NCBI GenBank assembly: GCA_029532625.1
Contig: JARFXM010000002.1
Span: 248,001 to 312,000 of the forward strand
Direction of reading: 5' to 3'
DNA: 64,000 bases
From: Lomentospora prolificans
Taxonomy: Eukaryota > Ascomycota > Sordariomycetes > Microascales > Microascaceae
Part shown: in pieces, positions 32,740 through 44,926 of the stretch
Layout: each line of letters starts with the position of its first letter
Position numbering within the stretch: position 1 is the stretch's first letter
Program-made: the position numbers and the translations under genes
The notes under the pieces: model-generated
What the model saw: the letters and a program-made list of their open reading frames with translations, nothing else
Told to the model about the DNA's origin: nothing
Databases searched by the model: none

Positions 32740-34257
32740 TGGTCACGACGCTGGCTCATATGCAGCGGCAGGGGGCCGACGTTCGACAATCAATCTTCCC
32801 CAGCCATGTATCCCAGCTACAATGCATCATCGACGCATTTCCTGCATCTCGAGGCTGGCTTCGTTCAGTGCTTGAAGGCCATTGTCTTTTTGTCCCACCA
32901 GCAGGCTTCCGGCCACGGAGGGAAGTCGATCTATTCCTTGATCGCGAGAATGAGAAACAGCCCAGAAATTCCTTCAATCAGTCGACATTTTGCGCCAGTT
33001 TCTCCGGAAGGACGAAGTGCTCAACAGTTACGTCGGCCGCCATTCGGGAATGTCCGAGCTGCTGCAGGGAATCCAGGAAGACTTCATCAATTGGTTGGGG
33101 GTACCAAGTACGCCTATGGACTGACTGGAATCGCCCCGTCTCGATTCTCTAACACCGATGCGAACGGCCTCTGGGAATCCTCGCCCTTCCTATGTGGTGC
33201 TGGACTCATGGAAGGCCTCGGGTTGTCGTACACCCTTGGTGTGTACTGTACCTGTGCGAGACGTTATGTGAGCCTATCCTACTTGTTCACCTCCACAACA
33301 TGCTCGTCAAGTGGTGATATCTGTCCGAGCCCATTGCTCTATATTTCAACACAAATGTTTCAATGCGCCATCTCCCGGGACGGCAAAATCCCCGAGGCTG
33401 AGTTCGACCTTCTTCTATGCGCTCTGAGCACCAAGGACGCAGAAAGGCAGCCCGAGAGGGAACAAGTGTCCGCGATATCATGGATTGCGCAACCAACGCA
33501 CGTTTCAACCAGCGACTCGACTCTTAGCCTCTGCCACAAGGTCGATTGGGATGTGACCTGAATGCCGGCGGAGGAGCTGGATCCCAGGTCCATGCTTCGT
33601 TTTCTGCATCTGGCCGGCACCAAGATGGTCAGTGATCCGAAGACTGGCGAAAGACGAGTGGAAGATACCAAGCTGGTTCAAATCGCCAAAGCCATGCGAT
33701 TTTCGGATGAGGTGTTGCTGTACCTCGTCATGAATCATCCCTCCAAGTAAATGGCCAGCGATGCTATTAGTCGCCGAATGCCACTCGAGTTCTCACAAGC
33801 CCTAGCCTCTCGAGGATACGGAAATACACGTTCCCATGGAGAGTTTTATAAGTGGACACAGAAGAATCTGGCGGATCTTCCACACAAGGAGGTTTTTGAA
33901 GCTTTTCGAGCTAGACTTGGTCCGCGACATCTGTGGTAGAAACCCAAAATCCGGTATCAAGTATCAAATCTGGCTGGCATCTCGGTGCATGTTCGTGTTT
34001 ACCGGGATAGAAATGCAGCTAGTAAAAGAGGGCAATCCGACCTATACGGCAACTTACAAACCCAAGACCCCGTGGGACAACGCCAAGCGTGCCGGCTTTA
34101 TTATACAAATGGCCTTGTTTGGCCAGGACGAGCATTGCTTAAAATGTTGGCTAAAGACCTCCAGAATCCTCGCTCGCGCTTTCTCGACTTTATATTCTGG
34201 GGGAGATTAGATACTGAGGGCTTTTCAAGCCTTCGTGAGGGACCAGCCACGTGGTGA
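32740..34257 (+). pseudogene. DUF6604-family protein pseudogene, multiply frameshifted
   Basis: Protein-like blocks in the family's order are scattered over three frames: SRGWLRSVLEGH, PPAGFRPRREVDLFLDREN (32850-32950), ILRQFLRKDEVLNSYVGRH and LLQGIQEDFINWLGVPS (32985-33110), FLCGAGLMEGLGLSYTLG (33190-33240), LVHLHNMLVK-like text near 33280-33310, GKIPEAEFDLLL, then KMVSDPKTGERRVEDTKLVQIAKAM near 33625-33690, DICGRNPKSGIKYQIWLASRC near 33930-33990 and AKDLQNPRSRF near 34150. I recognise this as the C-terminal two thirds of the fungal DUF6604 family. Many indels, few stop-type changes. The N-terminal domain is absent or unrecognisable. It sits immediately downstream of the NLR gene on the same strand. 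Confidence 0.7.
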
Positions 34258-35612
34258 GAAGGAGACTTGGCGAGACTCGGGTTGCAATCTCATGTAGCCC
34301 CGTGGATCGATAGATTAGCTATCCAGAATAAGGCCAGTCTCTGTCATTACACGGCGATGGAAGATGCGTTCGCTTTGGCGTAGCATAGATGGCCATGCAT
34401 TGGCCAGTTGTAAATAAGAATTCCATTCCCCCGGGACACCGCAGTGTTATTCGCGGTTGACGACTACGGACTTCCAGTCGTGAATCTGTGAGAGTGTTCC
34501 CGGCAGATAGATTAACCAGTGGTGGCGTGCCGGATTTTTGTTTGGGTCTAATGGGCCGGGGACCGGGAGTGACAGCGTGAAGGGCAGCGATGATGACGGG
34601 GAGTGACGGAGATGCCGGCAGCTTGGGTTCTGCTTCGGCATGCTCATTAACCTTACTGGCTCGCGCGCTCGATTGATACAATATCGGGCTAAGAGAAGCT
34701 CCACCTCATTAACTCTCGTATCGGGATCTTCACCATGTTCTTGACTTCAATCTCTTAGGTTGGCGCCTGTTGACGACAGTGCGGGGTACTACTGCCAATA
34801 ACAGGGAGGAAACGCCAGCAGACAAAGATGGGAACATCTTACTTCTTGCAGCCAATTTTTTAACCCATGGCCGCCTTTTCATCCGTGCGGCAAGACTGCA
34901 AAAACAACAGGCACAGCTCTTAATACGTGACGTCCGAATCTATCCACCCATGGAGTTAGACAGTATGAGATAGCAGATCAGGTACATAGCTATCGTGATA
35001 GATGAGGAGCCAGGATTTGCCATTTTAGATTGTGCCGAGATGCGGCCCTCCAGCTGTAAGCAAATAGCTAGTTGCCTTGCCCATGGACGGACATCATATG
35101 TCATCGGAACCCCGCGATTGCGTGCGATGCCGCCAAGTCCCGAAGCTAGCCAGGGGCCGCCTAAAATGCTCGACTCGGACCAAACGAACAGGGCGCCTAG
35201 AGCCCCGATGCAGCATGTCGTCAGGCCCGAATAACCCGAACCTCCGATCTCCTACCCCCCCCGGACAACGAATGGCAGCCCAGGGAATTTTATGAGCTGT
35301 CCAGTCGGAGTGAAAGAACCATCTAAGCGTCCCGTCGGTCTGTTGGCTGTGGGCTTTCCCCCGCAAACCCTGTCCGTGAAGCCGGTGACAGAAAACACAT
35401 GCATAGTAATCCCATATCGGGAAGGTCCTATACGCATTGTCGATCACCTCACCTCAATCAGAGGTTGCGTCTATCCAGACCAGGGGCATACAAGTACACA
35501 CACCACACCCTGCTCCGAGGGATCAGGTCTCTTCAATCTATGTTGGTCAATTCACCAATTCCAGGTACCCAACAACCCCGCCATCACGGATTGACTCACC
35601 CACTGGCACACA
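34258..35612. other. Intergenic, no gene recognised
   Basis: Short motif-free ORFs. Includes the upstream region of the M28 peptidase gene. Confidence 0.45.
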
Positions 35613-37851
35613 ATGCGCGTCGCCCTCCTCCTCGTGCTGGCCGTAAGCGCTCATGCCTGCCAACGTGATCTTACCGAGTCGCACCACACCCACCGCCGGC
35701 GCGTGGCAAAACGCAACGACAACTGGCCACCCGTCCTGACGGAACTTGAGACGCTCATTGTCAACAGCTTCGACAACGTCTCCATCGACACATGGTCGCA
35801 ATACTACGGCACTCAGAACAAGCTCGCCGGATATGGCAAAGAAGCAGCCGAGTGGACCGCTGAACGGTGGGCTGAAAATGGCGTCGACAGCGAGCTGGTC
35901 GAGTACCACGTTTACCTACGTTATCCCGTCAGCGCGTCACTGCACTTCACGGGGGACGATGGAGAGACGGAGGAGGTCAAGATTCGCGAGGATGTCCTAG
36001 AAGAGGACGCGGTGACAGGACGCCATGACATTTCACAGCAGACGTGGTTGGGCTATTCGCCCAGCGGACGAGCTGAGGCTGAATACGTGTATGCGGGGTG
36101 AGTCTATGCAAGAGAAATAAGCCCCCCTGGGCACATGTGCCTTTTATTCCACCCGCCCGGGAAACTAACCCTTTGCTGAATGTCACACCTCCATTAGCCG
36201 TGGCTCCATTGACGACTTTCAAGCCCTTGTCGATCAAGGCATCGAGATTGAAGGGAAAATCGCCCTGGTTCGCTACGGCGGCCTCTTCCGCGGTCTCAAG
36301 GTCAAGAATGCCCAAGATTTCGGCGCTGTCGCCGCCGTCATCTTCACCGACCCCGTCGACGATGGTGAGATTACGGCTGCCAACGGATACGAAGCCTACC
36401 CAGATGGACCCGCACGAAACCCCTCCTCCGTGCAAAAGGGTTCGACCCTGTTCCTCTCAACCTATCCCGGCGACCCCACGACGCCAGGTTACCCCTCCCA
36501 CGAGGGGGCCCCGCGAGCGGACCCGTCCCAAGTCCTCCCACGCATCCCCGCGCTTCCCATCTCCTACTCGGCAGCTGAGCCGCTTCTACAGGCGCTTGAT
36601 GGTCACGGCGTCTCTGGGGAAGCGGTGAACCGGACCGGCTGGGTCGGCGCGCTGGACGCCGAATACTTTACGGGTCCGGCGCCAGGCGTAACCTTGACGA
36701 TAGATGTCGAATCGCGCGAAGCGATTGCGCCCATACACAACGTCATTGGCTGGATCAACGGCACCAACGCAGACGAGACCATTGTTATTGGCAACCACCG
36801 CGACACGTGGATGGTCGGCGGTAACGGCGATCCCAATTCCGGCTCTGCCGTGCTCGTAGAGTTCACGCGTGCCATCAAGAAGCTGCGTGCCGCGGGCTGG
36901 GAACCCAAGCGCAACATTGTACTCGCATCCTGGGATGCTGAGGAATGGGGCCTCATCGGCTCCGTCGAGTGGGTCGAAGAGCACACCAATTGGCTCACGG
37001 ATACCGCCGTTGCCTACTTGAACATTGACGTCGCCGTGGCCGGTCCTCGCGAGGGTGTCGCCACAACCCCCGAGCTCCAGACCATCGCGCTCGACACGTT
37101 CAAAAAGGTTATCCACCCCAACTTTGGCGCCTTTAACGTTTCGCTCTACGATGTTTGGTTCGAGACCTCGGGCGGGGTCGTTCCCGTCCTCGGGTGGGGA
37201 TCTGACTACACCGCTTTTGTGCACCGTGGCATCGGCGCCGTCGATGTTGGTAGTTCGGGCGGTCCGACCGATCCTATCTGGCACTATCACTCAAATTACG
37301 ACACGTACCACTGGATGGCTAACTGGGGCGATCCCGGCTTCCACCTGCATGCGGCACAGGGCCAGTTCCTCGCCTTGCTCGCGTACCATCTTGCGACGGA
37401 CGACATTCTGCCCATCGACGTGCAAAACTATGCCGTTGAGCTGCGCGGGTACTACGATGACCTGACAGGGTTCCTGGCCTCGAAAGAGGTAGAACTCGAC
37501 CTTTCAGAGCTCGACGAGGCCATCTTACTGTTCAAGCGTAGAGCCGATGAGATCAAGGCACTCGAGCTTCGTGCTATTGAATCAGACGATGAGAGTCTGA
37601 AGACGATTGTCAACCACAAGTATCGGGATTTCCAAAGGGGATTCATATCACAGGGCGGGTTGCCGGGCAGGGAGTTCTACAAGCATGTAGCGGCGGCGCC
37701 GGGGTTAGATACTGGATACGCCGCGGTGACCTTCCCGGGGATTACTGAGGGCGTACAGTACGCTGAGGGCGGGGATACCACGGTAGCACAGGAGTGGGTA
37801 GGGAGGACAGCAAGAGGGATAGCAGTTGCTGCCGCGATCCTCAAGCCTTAG
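35613..37851 (+). CDS. Secreted M28 peptidase, glutamate carboxypeptidase II-like
   Basis: Two exons, 35613-36097 and 36198-37851 (100-nt intron, GTGAGT donor), giving 712 residues. N-terminal signal peptide MRVALLLVLAVSAHAC, so secreted or vacuolar lumen. A PA domain (EGKIALVRYGGLFRG, DFGAVAAVIFTDP) precedes the co-catalytic zinc domain. By alignment from memory of the family pattern, the ligands are H362 (NHRDTW), D373 (GDPNSG), E410 (catalytic base) and E411 (WDAEEWG), D439 (LNIDVA) and H526 (HYHSNYDTY). All are present. A transferrin-receptor-like helical dimerisation domain follows. Expected reaction: release of C-terminal acidic or other residues from peptides. Looks intact. Confidence 0.92.
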
Positions 37852-38466
37852 GTTTGGCCTGTAATTTTAGCCCAGATCGGTTGCCACGCATCCGACCCCA
37901 GCTCGTCAGCCTCCGCTCGCAGCCTCATGAAAAATCACAGGCAGCTTACAATTAAGATACTTCCCCACTATACTGATTGCCGTTTGTATGTGGCGCGAGG
38001 TAACTCTTATTTCGTATGTACGCATAATTCTAGAAGCGACAAAGCTATGCATCAACGATAGTTACTCGGGTAATATAAGTAGCTAGGATTAATTAAGCTA
38101 ATAGACTGCGGCTAACCCAAGCGGGCTATTAAACAAAACCACGTCACAACAGCTAGAAATGACCAAGGGGGAAGTTCAGGTTAACCCTATATATTCATAT
38201 CCACGGAAATAATATACAATGCTATGAGCCACCCAAACATGCGACTCCGATACCCGCCCCCAAAAATTACCCGGCCGCTTTATCCAGTACGTACCCTTCC
38301 TCACCTAGCTGGCAAACCAGCACCTCCAGCAAGGCCCAACGATTGGACCTCCTTCTTGCCTATTAACACCTTTACGTGGCTTTTCTCCTTAGTCGCTATC
38401 TTGGAGAGACACCATGTGCCTCCAAGACCTCCAACTCCCATCGCGTTGAAATCGCGAGCGCGAACA
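37852..38466. other. Intergenic, AT-rich
   Basis: Holds the 3' region of the peptidase and the promoter of the GT25 gene. No other feature recognised. Confidence 0.45.
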
Positions 38467-39950
38467 ATGTCCTACCGTCGCAGATTCTCCGCCCTCCTCG
38501 TGTTAATCTTCACGTTTCTGCTCTATCTACAGGTCGCAAGACGGAACGCACGGACTAACCACGGCTCCACGGAGGTTTTCAACCAAACATTGGGCGTAAG
38601 TCGTTCGCGAGTCCGCACCTTGGCCCTGCCCAGGCCGTCCCTTGGCAGCGGGTCTCTCCACTGTTTTCCAGCATATTTTCGGGCCAATGTTAGTGCAAAG
38701 AAACAAAACAAGTGGATTTTTACGCTAATTATTATCATTTCTGGGAAACCCCAGTTCCAAGAGATTTTTGTTGTCAATTTGCCCGAGCGGACGGACCGGC
38801 GCGATGCGATGGCTTTGATGGCGGCGGCGACGGGGTTGGAGCTCACCTTTGCCGACGGCGTGAGGGGCGCGAATGTTCTTGAGAAGGCGCTGCCTCCTGG
38901 ACAAAGGAATAAGAATATTCAGTCAATGGGGGCGATTGGGAGCTGGAGGGCGCATATGAACGTTTTGCAAAGGTTGAGATGCCCGGGTGCGAGCACTTCC
39001 TACAATAATAATGCATCTTCCGCAGTCATGTCCCGAAAGACAGCCACGGGAGGCTAACCAGCGGCAATTCGGTGCTGCTTTGCACTAGGATAGTCCAAGA
39101 GAATATCACGACCGCGCTTATACTGGAGGATGATCTGGACTGGGACGTTCGTATCAAAAACCAGTTCCAAAAGTTCGCCGCCGCCTCGCAAAAGTTTACC
39201 CAACCGCTTCGCCATGACACACGAAAACGACTCCCGGATCAATATCGCCCTAATCCCGAAGTTCTAGGCCAAGAACCTCTAGCCCTGTCGATCGATGACG
39301 CCCCGCTGACAATACTCCCGCGGATCTCTCCATACGGAGATGATTGGGATGTTCTATGGTTAGGCCATACAGGCGGAGAGCTGCCGTCAGACTACGCAAC
39401 CCTTAAATACAATTCCAACCTCCCTCCATCATCCCTACTTACACTCCTGATCCCCGATGAAGATACTGTTCCGGTACCAAGGCACCTCAAGAGACATCCA
39501 TGGGCCAAGAAGACAGAGAAGTTTGCCTCCCTATATCCTCCTCATACACGTGTAGTTCACGAACCGAGAGGGAATGGCGGCGTGCAGGCCTATGCTGTCA
39601 GCCAGCGCGGAGCCCGGAGACTGCTTCACCAATTTGGAATCGAAGGTCTGACGGATCTCTGGGATATTTCCCTTCGAGACTTTTGTGAGGGTGTCTTTAT
39701 CGGGAAAGAAGAAGAGAAGCCTATATGTGCTACCACGAACCCGCCAATGATGGTGCAGTACTGGGGCGGCGGAGATAGTGATATTGGCAACATTGGAGGG
39801 GGATACTTTCGAAAGAAGGGATCTATCATGGTAAGGTATAGTGCCCGACTCAACCTAAAGAAGCTACTAGCCAGGCCTAGTAGTATGGCAATGGATGATG
39901 TAAGTGGGCTGGTGGACCAATGGCCAGATGATGGGGCAGGTCCGTGGTAA
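38467..39950 (+). CDS. Glycosyltransferase family 25, type II membrane protein
   Basis: Three exons: 38467-38595, 38755-38972 and 39089-39950, giving 402 residues with all phases consistent. MSYRRRFSALLVLIFTFLLY is a short basic stretch plus a signal anchor, so a Golgi type II topology is likely. FVVNLPERTDRRDAM and SMGAIGSWRAHMNVLQ are the conserved GT25 opening and substrate blocks, and LILEDDLDWD carries the acidic nucleotide-sugar/metal-binding motif. GGVQAYAVSQRGARRLL matches the A.(A)Y.(I/L)S..GA..LL block. The family transfers galactose or glucose to glycans or collagen-like acceptors; the fungal acceptor is unknown. The neighbour downstream is another surface-glycan type transferase. 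Confidence 0.88.
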
Positions 39951-41956
39951 GCAAACATGGAAGAGGTGTTATAGGCTGTGGAATTTAGGTGATATGTAAT
40001 AACGGGATAAGGGAGGCAATCAGAATAGCTGTGTGGTGGAAACGCTCGTATATATATATATATATAAAGCTACTAGAAACTAGCATATAACTAGACGTCG
40101 GTCTATCTTATATATAGAAACACTTCTCTCACGCAGCATCCTAGACCAGACGCAAATCACTGTACCCTTCTGTCTAATAACAGCCCCCGCGGCACTCGCA
40201 CATCGCCCCTAATATACCGAGCTCATTGGGTCAAGCTATGAGAAACGAGTCCTCGGACCCGGAACAAGAGAGGGAACCATTGTCCGGGATTGTCATGGAC
40301 GGTGACATTGGAACACACACGGTAGCAAGGTGCCAGACACTGCATCTCAGGGTTCAAAATATGAGTACGACAGGAGAGTGCCCGTATACTCGCATCTTAC
40401 AAGCTCTCTCCGCCCTCTCGGGCCGGACTCGATGCAAAAGAGAGGGTTGTGTCTCCAAGTCAGGGTGGGAAAATATTAATAGTGGGAAAAGTTGGGTGGG
40501 ACCTGTACCGTGACGACATGGACTTTTGGACGGGCCATATCTCTTGTGGCATATGCAGGGACGGAAGTCGTTACACACGACATAATACATTCCCCCATCT
40601 CTCCTCCGCATGGGGACCCTGGCTTTTCATGGCTCCAAAACATGCAAGTGTAGATGGCCTCATATTCCACGCCGGGTTGGGGCGGGTGCTACAACTACAG
40701 GGGATGCGAGGGCCCCTGGACCGATGAGGGAAATTGTACACAAAGGCGGCGCCAGGTTGGGTGGGTCTGGTGCGCTTTCTAGATAACCGCCTGGTCGGGG
40801 TTGCACGTTGCACATGTACTCTGAAGCAGCCGCGGAACCGAGCGGATATCTTGGCGTTGGTGGGTGTGTGTCTCTTCGAGATCAACCTGACTGGACCGAC
40901 CATACCTTTTCGTCCTCGCTGGAAGACACGGTGGTGGGTGGTAGTTTTGTGCCTTCTACCTTAACTGGTTTCCTCAAATCCATCCTTCCTCGTCCAGATA
41001 CTTTTAGATCGAAGAAGACCTCACGTTTGGCCATTTTATTCACCTGGATCATTTGGCGGCGATCGCACCCTCATCCGATGCTGTGTGTCCTGCTCTGGGT
41101 TCACTTTCGTCGTCTGAACATCGCGCCTGTTACGTAAAAGGGACCAAATTAGATCCCGCGTGGCCGGAACAGGCCTCGCCGAAAGTGGCGAGTGACAGGG
41201 GAGGTACATAGGTAGCTTTCCGTGCGCTATCAGGCGGAATCCATCCCCGTAATTTGTTGGGCAGGTTGGACCCATGGATCTTGAAGTACTTCGTACTCCT
41301 TCGCATGTTTAAGCAATTCACTTTCTTAACTAGCGCAGCCAAAAACCAGCCTAAGACTTTACAGAAGGAGCTGCTAAAAAAAAAATAAAAATAAAAAATA
41401 AAAAAGGCTAATGCTCTCTTATATGGGGCCTTGATTAATACCATGAGGATCCGATTATAGGAGTGGTTATTCTCAGAGAAGATCTATTACTCTGATATAG
41501 AGGCCTTAGTGATAGTTGAATATTCCAAATTATTCCTCTCCTCTTGATACAGTGGAAGTACCTCTTGAAGCCAAGACCCAAAAACGGGACAAGCATGGCA
41601 GGTGGCGTTGATACCTGACAGTCGCAGAAACTCAGCCAACCATCAAAGCGCGTCCTGTGACTGGTTGCTTTGTCAAGGCAGTAATATTTCGCGTTTGCCA
41701 AAGATCGATCCACCCACCACCCTCCTTTCGTTTTTCTTTTCGGGGGTTCCCTCCAACTTCCAATTGAGAATGGAGAAGAAAATAGGGAGAAAGAAAATTC
41801 AAGGAAAAAGGCAAGGAACTCACCTGCTCGGTTCCGTTCCAGTGTCCTCGTCTCGCCTTCCCTCCCCTGCCTAGGGGTTGAGAGCTCTTCATTCTCTTCC
41901 TATCCAGCTCATCCCCCCATCCATTTAAGTGCGCATGTCCTGCTCTTGCCAGAAGA
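39951..41956. other. Intergenic between two glycosyltransferase genes
   Basis: No gene recognised. Contains a TA dinucleotide run at 40049-40066 and an A-rich run near 41379-41406. Confidence 0.5.
40049..40066. repeat. TA microsatellite
   Basis: Nine TA units, 18 bp. Confidence 0.8.
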
Positions 41957-43318
41957 ATGAAATGGAAGGGCAAGATCGCATGCATTGGCATTTTTTTGCC
42001 TCTCACCTTACTCCTCTCTTGGTTCCATCTGTTCTATGTGGATGATCCAAACTTTGGAGAGTATAAGTTCATAAGTATGGCTTCTCCCCAGTCGTCATCT
42101 CGACGTGACAGCCTTCACGACATGATTCTCCTTGCTTAACACATACTTCTCATCAGTTAGGCTAACAATGTGGACATGAGCAGTTGAGGACCATCTATCA
42201 AGGATAGGCATCGGTGCCACCAAGGACGACGCGGCATTGCGTCAGCACAACCTCGACAAGACACCCCGATACATCGCATCCATCCTCGACCCGACCGATC
42301 GTACCCTGAATCGACTATCATGCCCAGCTGTGAACGAGAACCGCTACCGATATCTCATCCCAAACCAGTCCACCCCGCCTACCTATTTCTTCGCGCTCAA
42401 CCTCATCAATGTGACGCCGTTGCTTCCGCGTCTCATGGGTTCGATAGTTGAGGTTTTGCGATTTCTCGGTCCTCATAACTGCGTTATCTCCATTGTTGAA
42501 GGCCACTCAAAAGATGGGACAATGGAGATACTGGAAGCTCTAGGGCCTGAAATCAGGAAACTAGGGGCTAGCTATCACTTTCTACGAAGCGAAATCACTC
42601 CAAATGACGGTCATAGGATTGCACGTCTTGCCCAGCTGAGAAACCTGGCATTGGAGCCACTGTTGAACAACACCGCCAGCTTCGTTGACAATCCAACCAT
42701 CATCTTCCTCAATGATGTAGCTATATGCAGTGAGGATATCCTGGAACTGATACACCAGAGAAGGCATATTGGGCAGATATGACTTGTGGAATGGACTGGT
42801 CCCATATCAAAAGATACCCTACATTTTATGATGTATGGGTGTCTCGGTCTATCACTGGGAATTCTTTTTTCTATATCGATCCTACTGACATCTCCTGGGA
42901 TCATGCACATCTTCTTTTCTTTGATGATCCTGAATCATCACAACGCTATGACGACCATCGGCCAGTTCAGGTCTTCGCTTGTTGGAATGGGGGCGTGGTC
43001 TTTGGTGCACAAGTTCTTCAGAATGGGATTCGGTTCCGGGATGGCCATGAAGGGGAATGTAGAATGGGCGAACCCACCTACTTTTGCCGGGATTTGTGGA
43101 AGAAGGGATATGGCAGAATAGCCGTCGTGCCGACGGTAAACCTAGAGTACGATAACAGGCATGGTGCGTGGGTGAAGAAGAAGAAGGGCTACGTAAGTGA
43201 CCTTGTCAAGGACGATGATGACGGGACCAGAGATCTGTTAGATTGGAGGGGCCCTCCAGAAGATGTTCTTTGTATGCCAGGATGGGATAGGCAATCCTGG
43301 GTGCCATGGGATGAATAA
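41957..43318 (+). pseudogene. CAP59-type (GT69) glycosyltransferase gene with a one-base frameshift
   Basis: Exon 1 is 41957-42074 and exon 2 starts at 42184 (GTATGG donor, GAGCAG acceptor, phases match). MKWKGKIACIGIFLPLTLLLSW is a signal anchor for Golgi type II topology. The CAP59/alpha-1,3-mannosyltransferase blocks follow in order: YFFALNLINVTPLLPRLM, VISIVEGHSKDGTMEIL, LAQLRNLALEPL and IIFLNDVAICSEDILELI. In the first frame a TGA ends the protein at 42780-42782. The next conserved block, MTCGMDWSHI, continues from 42779 in another frame and runs without further breaks to 43318 (FYDVWVSR, ACWNGG, EGECRMGEPTYFC). Losing one G from a GGGG run near 42770 would explain the break. Otherwise complete, about 417 codons. 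It is either a very young pseudogene or a sequencing error. Confidence 0.8.
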
Positions 43319-44926
43319 AATATCTGGTAAAAACAAGCTAGTTCCCATCAAGGGCTCGGGTGGCCGATCTATCCGCCGACCTGACCCTTGAGAGCTGTCG
43401 CATCCGCATCGTTGACCGTCGGTGGCTCAGCGCCGTCCGGCCCGGACTTCACCAATTTCAGTAGACCAGACTACAGTGGTCGGTCGCTTCATTCGGCAAC
43501 TGATAGTCTAGGGAATCTGGTTCACTAGGGTTACTGCATTTCGGGATCCAAGGCTGCCGTTCATGGTTGGCACAAATCTGCCAACTTCAAGGCCATCTAG
43601 CTAATCCAGTAGATATGAAATGAGGGGAAACTCTAACATAAGGAGAACTTTCATGCTCTACGCGTGCTGTCCACATCCTGTATGGGCGTTGCCTGTTTGC
43701 GCATGATGCGCCAGGCCAACATTGCACATCTGCATGCCTGGAAAGCAAATGGAGGGAGGGGTGAAGTGTGGGAAGGACAAGTGGAAAGAGCAAAGGACTA
43801 AGGTAACCGAATATGGACCTGGCTGCCTACCTTATTCTAGAGGTCTTTAGTTGGATATTTCTTCTTGTATCTCTTCTTGAATAAGGCTTTTGTTGGCTAT
43901 GACCTCCATTGATCTTGTTGCACATGACAGCTAGCGTATGCTCGAAGAGATGGATAGGAGTGATGCAAAGAGAGGTGATCGTCAATATCTCCCATATTTT
44001 ATCTAAAAATAACTACAAGAAGAACTATTAGTTAGTTTATTATTCTATTAACCTATATACAAGTAGGCTAAGTAGTGCCAACTAGGACTTTCTGAAAACC
44101 TAAGAATATCTCTACCTTTTAGTACAAGTGCTAACAGCCTCAGAGCAATATAGTGAATTAAGTCTTTGTACTATTATACCCCTCATCTACTGATAGAGTT
44201 AGGGCAAAGGATTGTATAGGTACAAACCAAGGACCATTGAGCCTTCCTGTTCCCACTAGAGTCCTGAATGTTGACATGTGAGAAACCACTTATAGCTGGC
44301 TATCTATACAGTCCCAGGCATTTACAGTCAATAAAAGGGAACACCTTTTATCTCTGACATCAATTCCCTCAAGTTTAAAAATCTCAATCTACAACTCATC
44401 TAACACATTATTCAAAATAATCCAAAGCATTACCCTCACCCTAGCAGCATATATATATATACCACAGCATGGAAAGATCAATGACACATCTGTAGGCTTT
44501 ACACACATCAGTAGAGGTTTATGCTTACGTTAATAGGTCTATAAGCTTAACTATCCCTCTCTCTGACATGGAGAGTTCGTTCCTCTCACCCGATTCGATC
44601 ACCCGATTCGAGCGGATTTGTCACGAGCGATGGGATCATAAAGATGTTGACTAGGATGATTTTCAGGTGAAGCCAGGATTTCTTGACACATCACTTGAGG
44701 TGTGCCAGAGAACCGTCCAATCCATAGGGCCGGATAGCGACAGATAGGAGCATAGTATCAGCAATCTTATACCTACTGCAACATACTCCTTCACCATCAA
44801 CTGGATACCTGGGTGCTGGACAACGGTGAGCTCCCAGCAGCTCAGGTTGCGATTAGGTGAGGACCATCCGACTATCAATTGTGAAATATATTCAGGGACA
44901 ACTACAACCACTGTAAGTCCTGAGAC
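43319..44926. other. AT-rich stretch entering the repeat-bounded island
   Basis: Contains the left direct repeat (listed separately). From about 43.8 kb sequence is markedly TA-rich with stops in every frame and a short TA run at 44449-44461. No gene recognised. Confidence 0.5.
43519..43599 (+). repeat. Left copy of an 81-bp direct repeat
   Basis: Matches 49286-49366 in the same orientation at 67 of 81 positions by my alignment. The core is catttcgggatcc, then ggcacaaatct and ccaacttca. Thirteen of the 14 differences are transitions, as expected after RIP. Confidence 0.75.
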
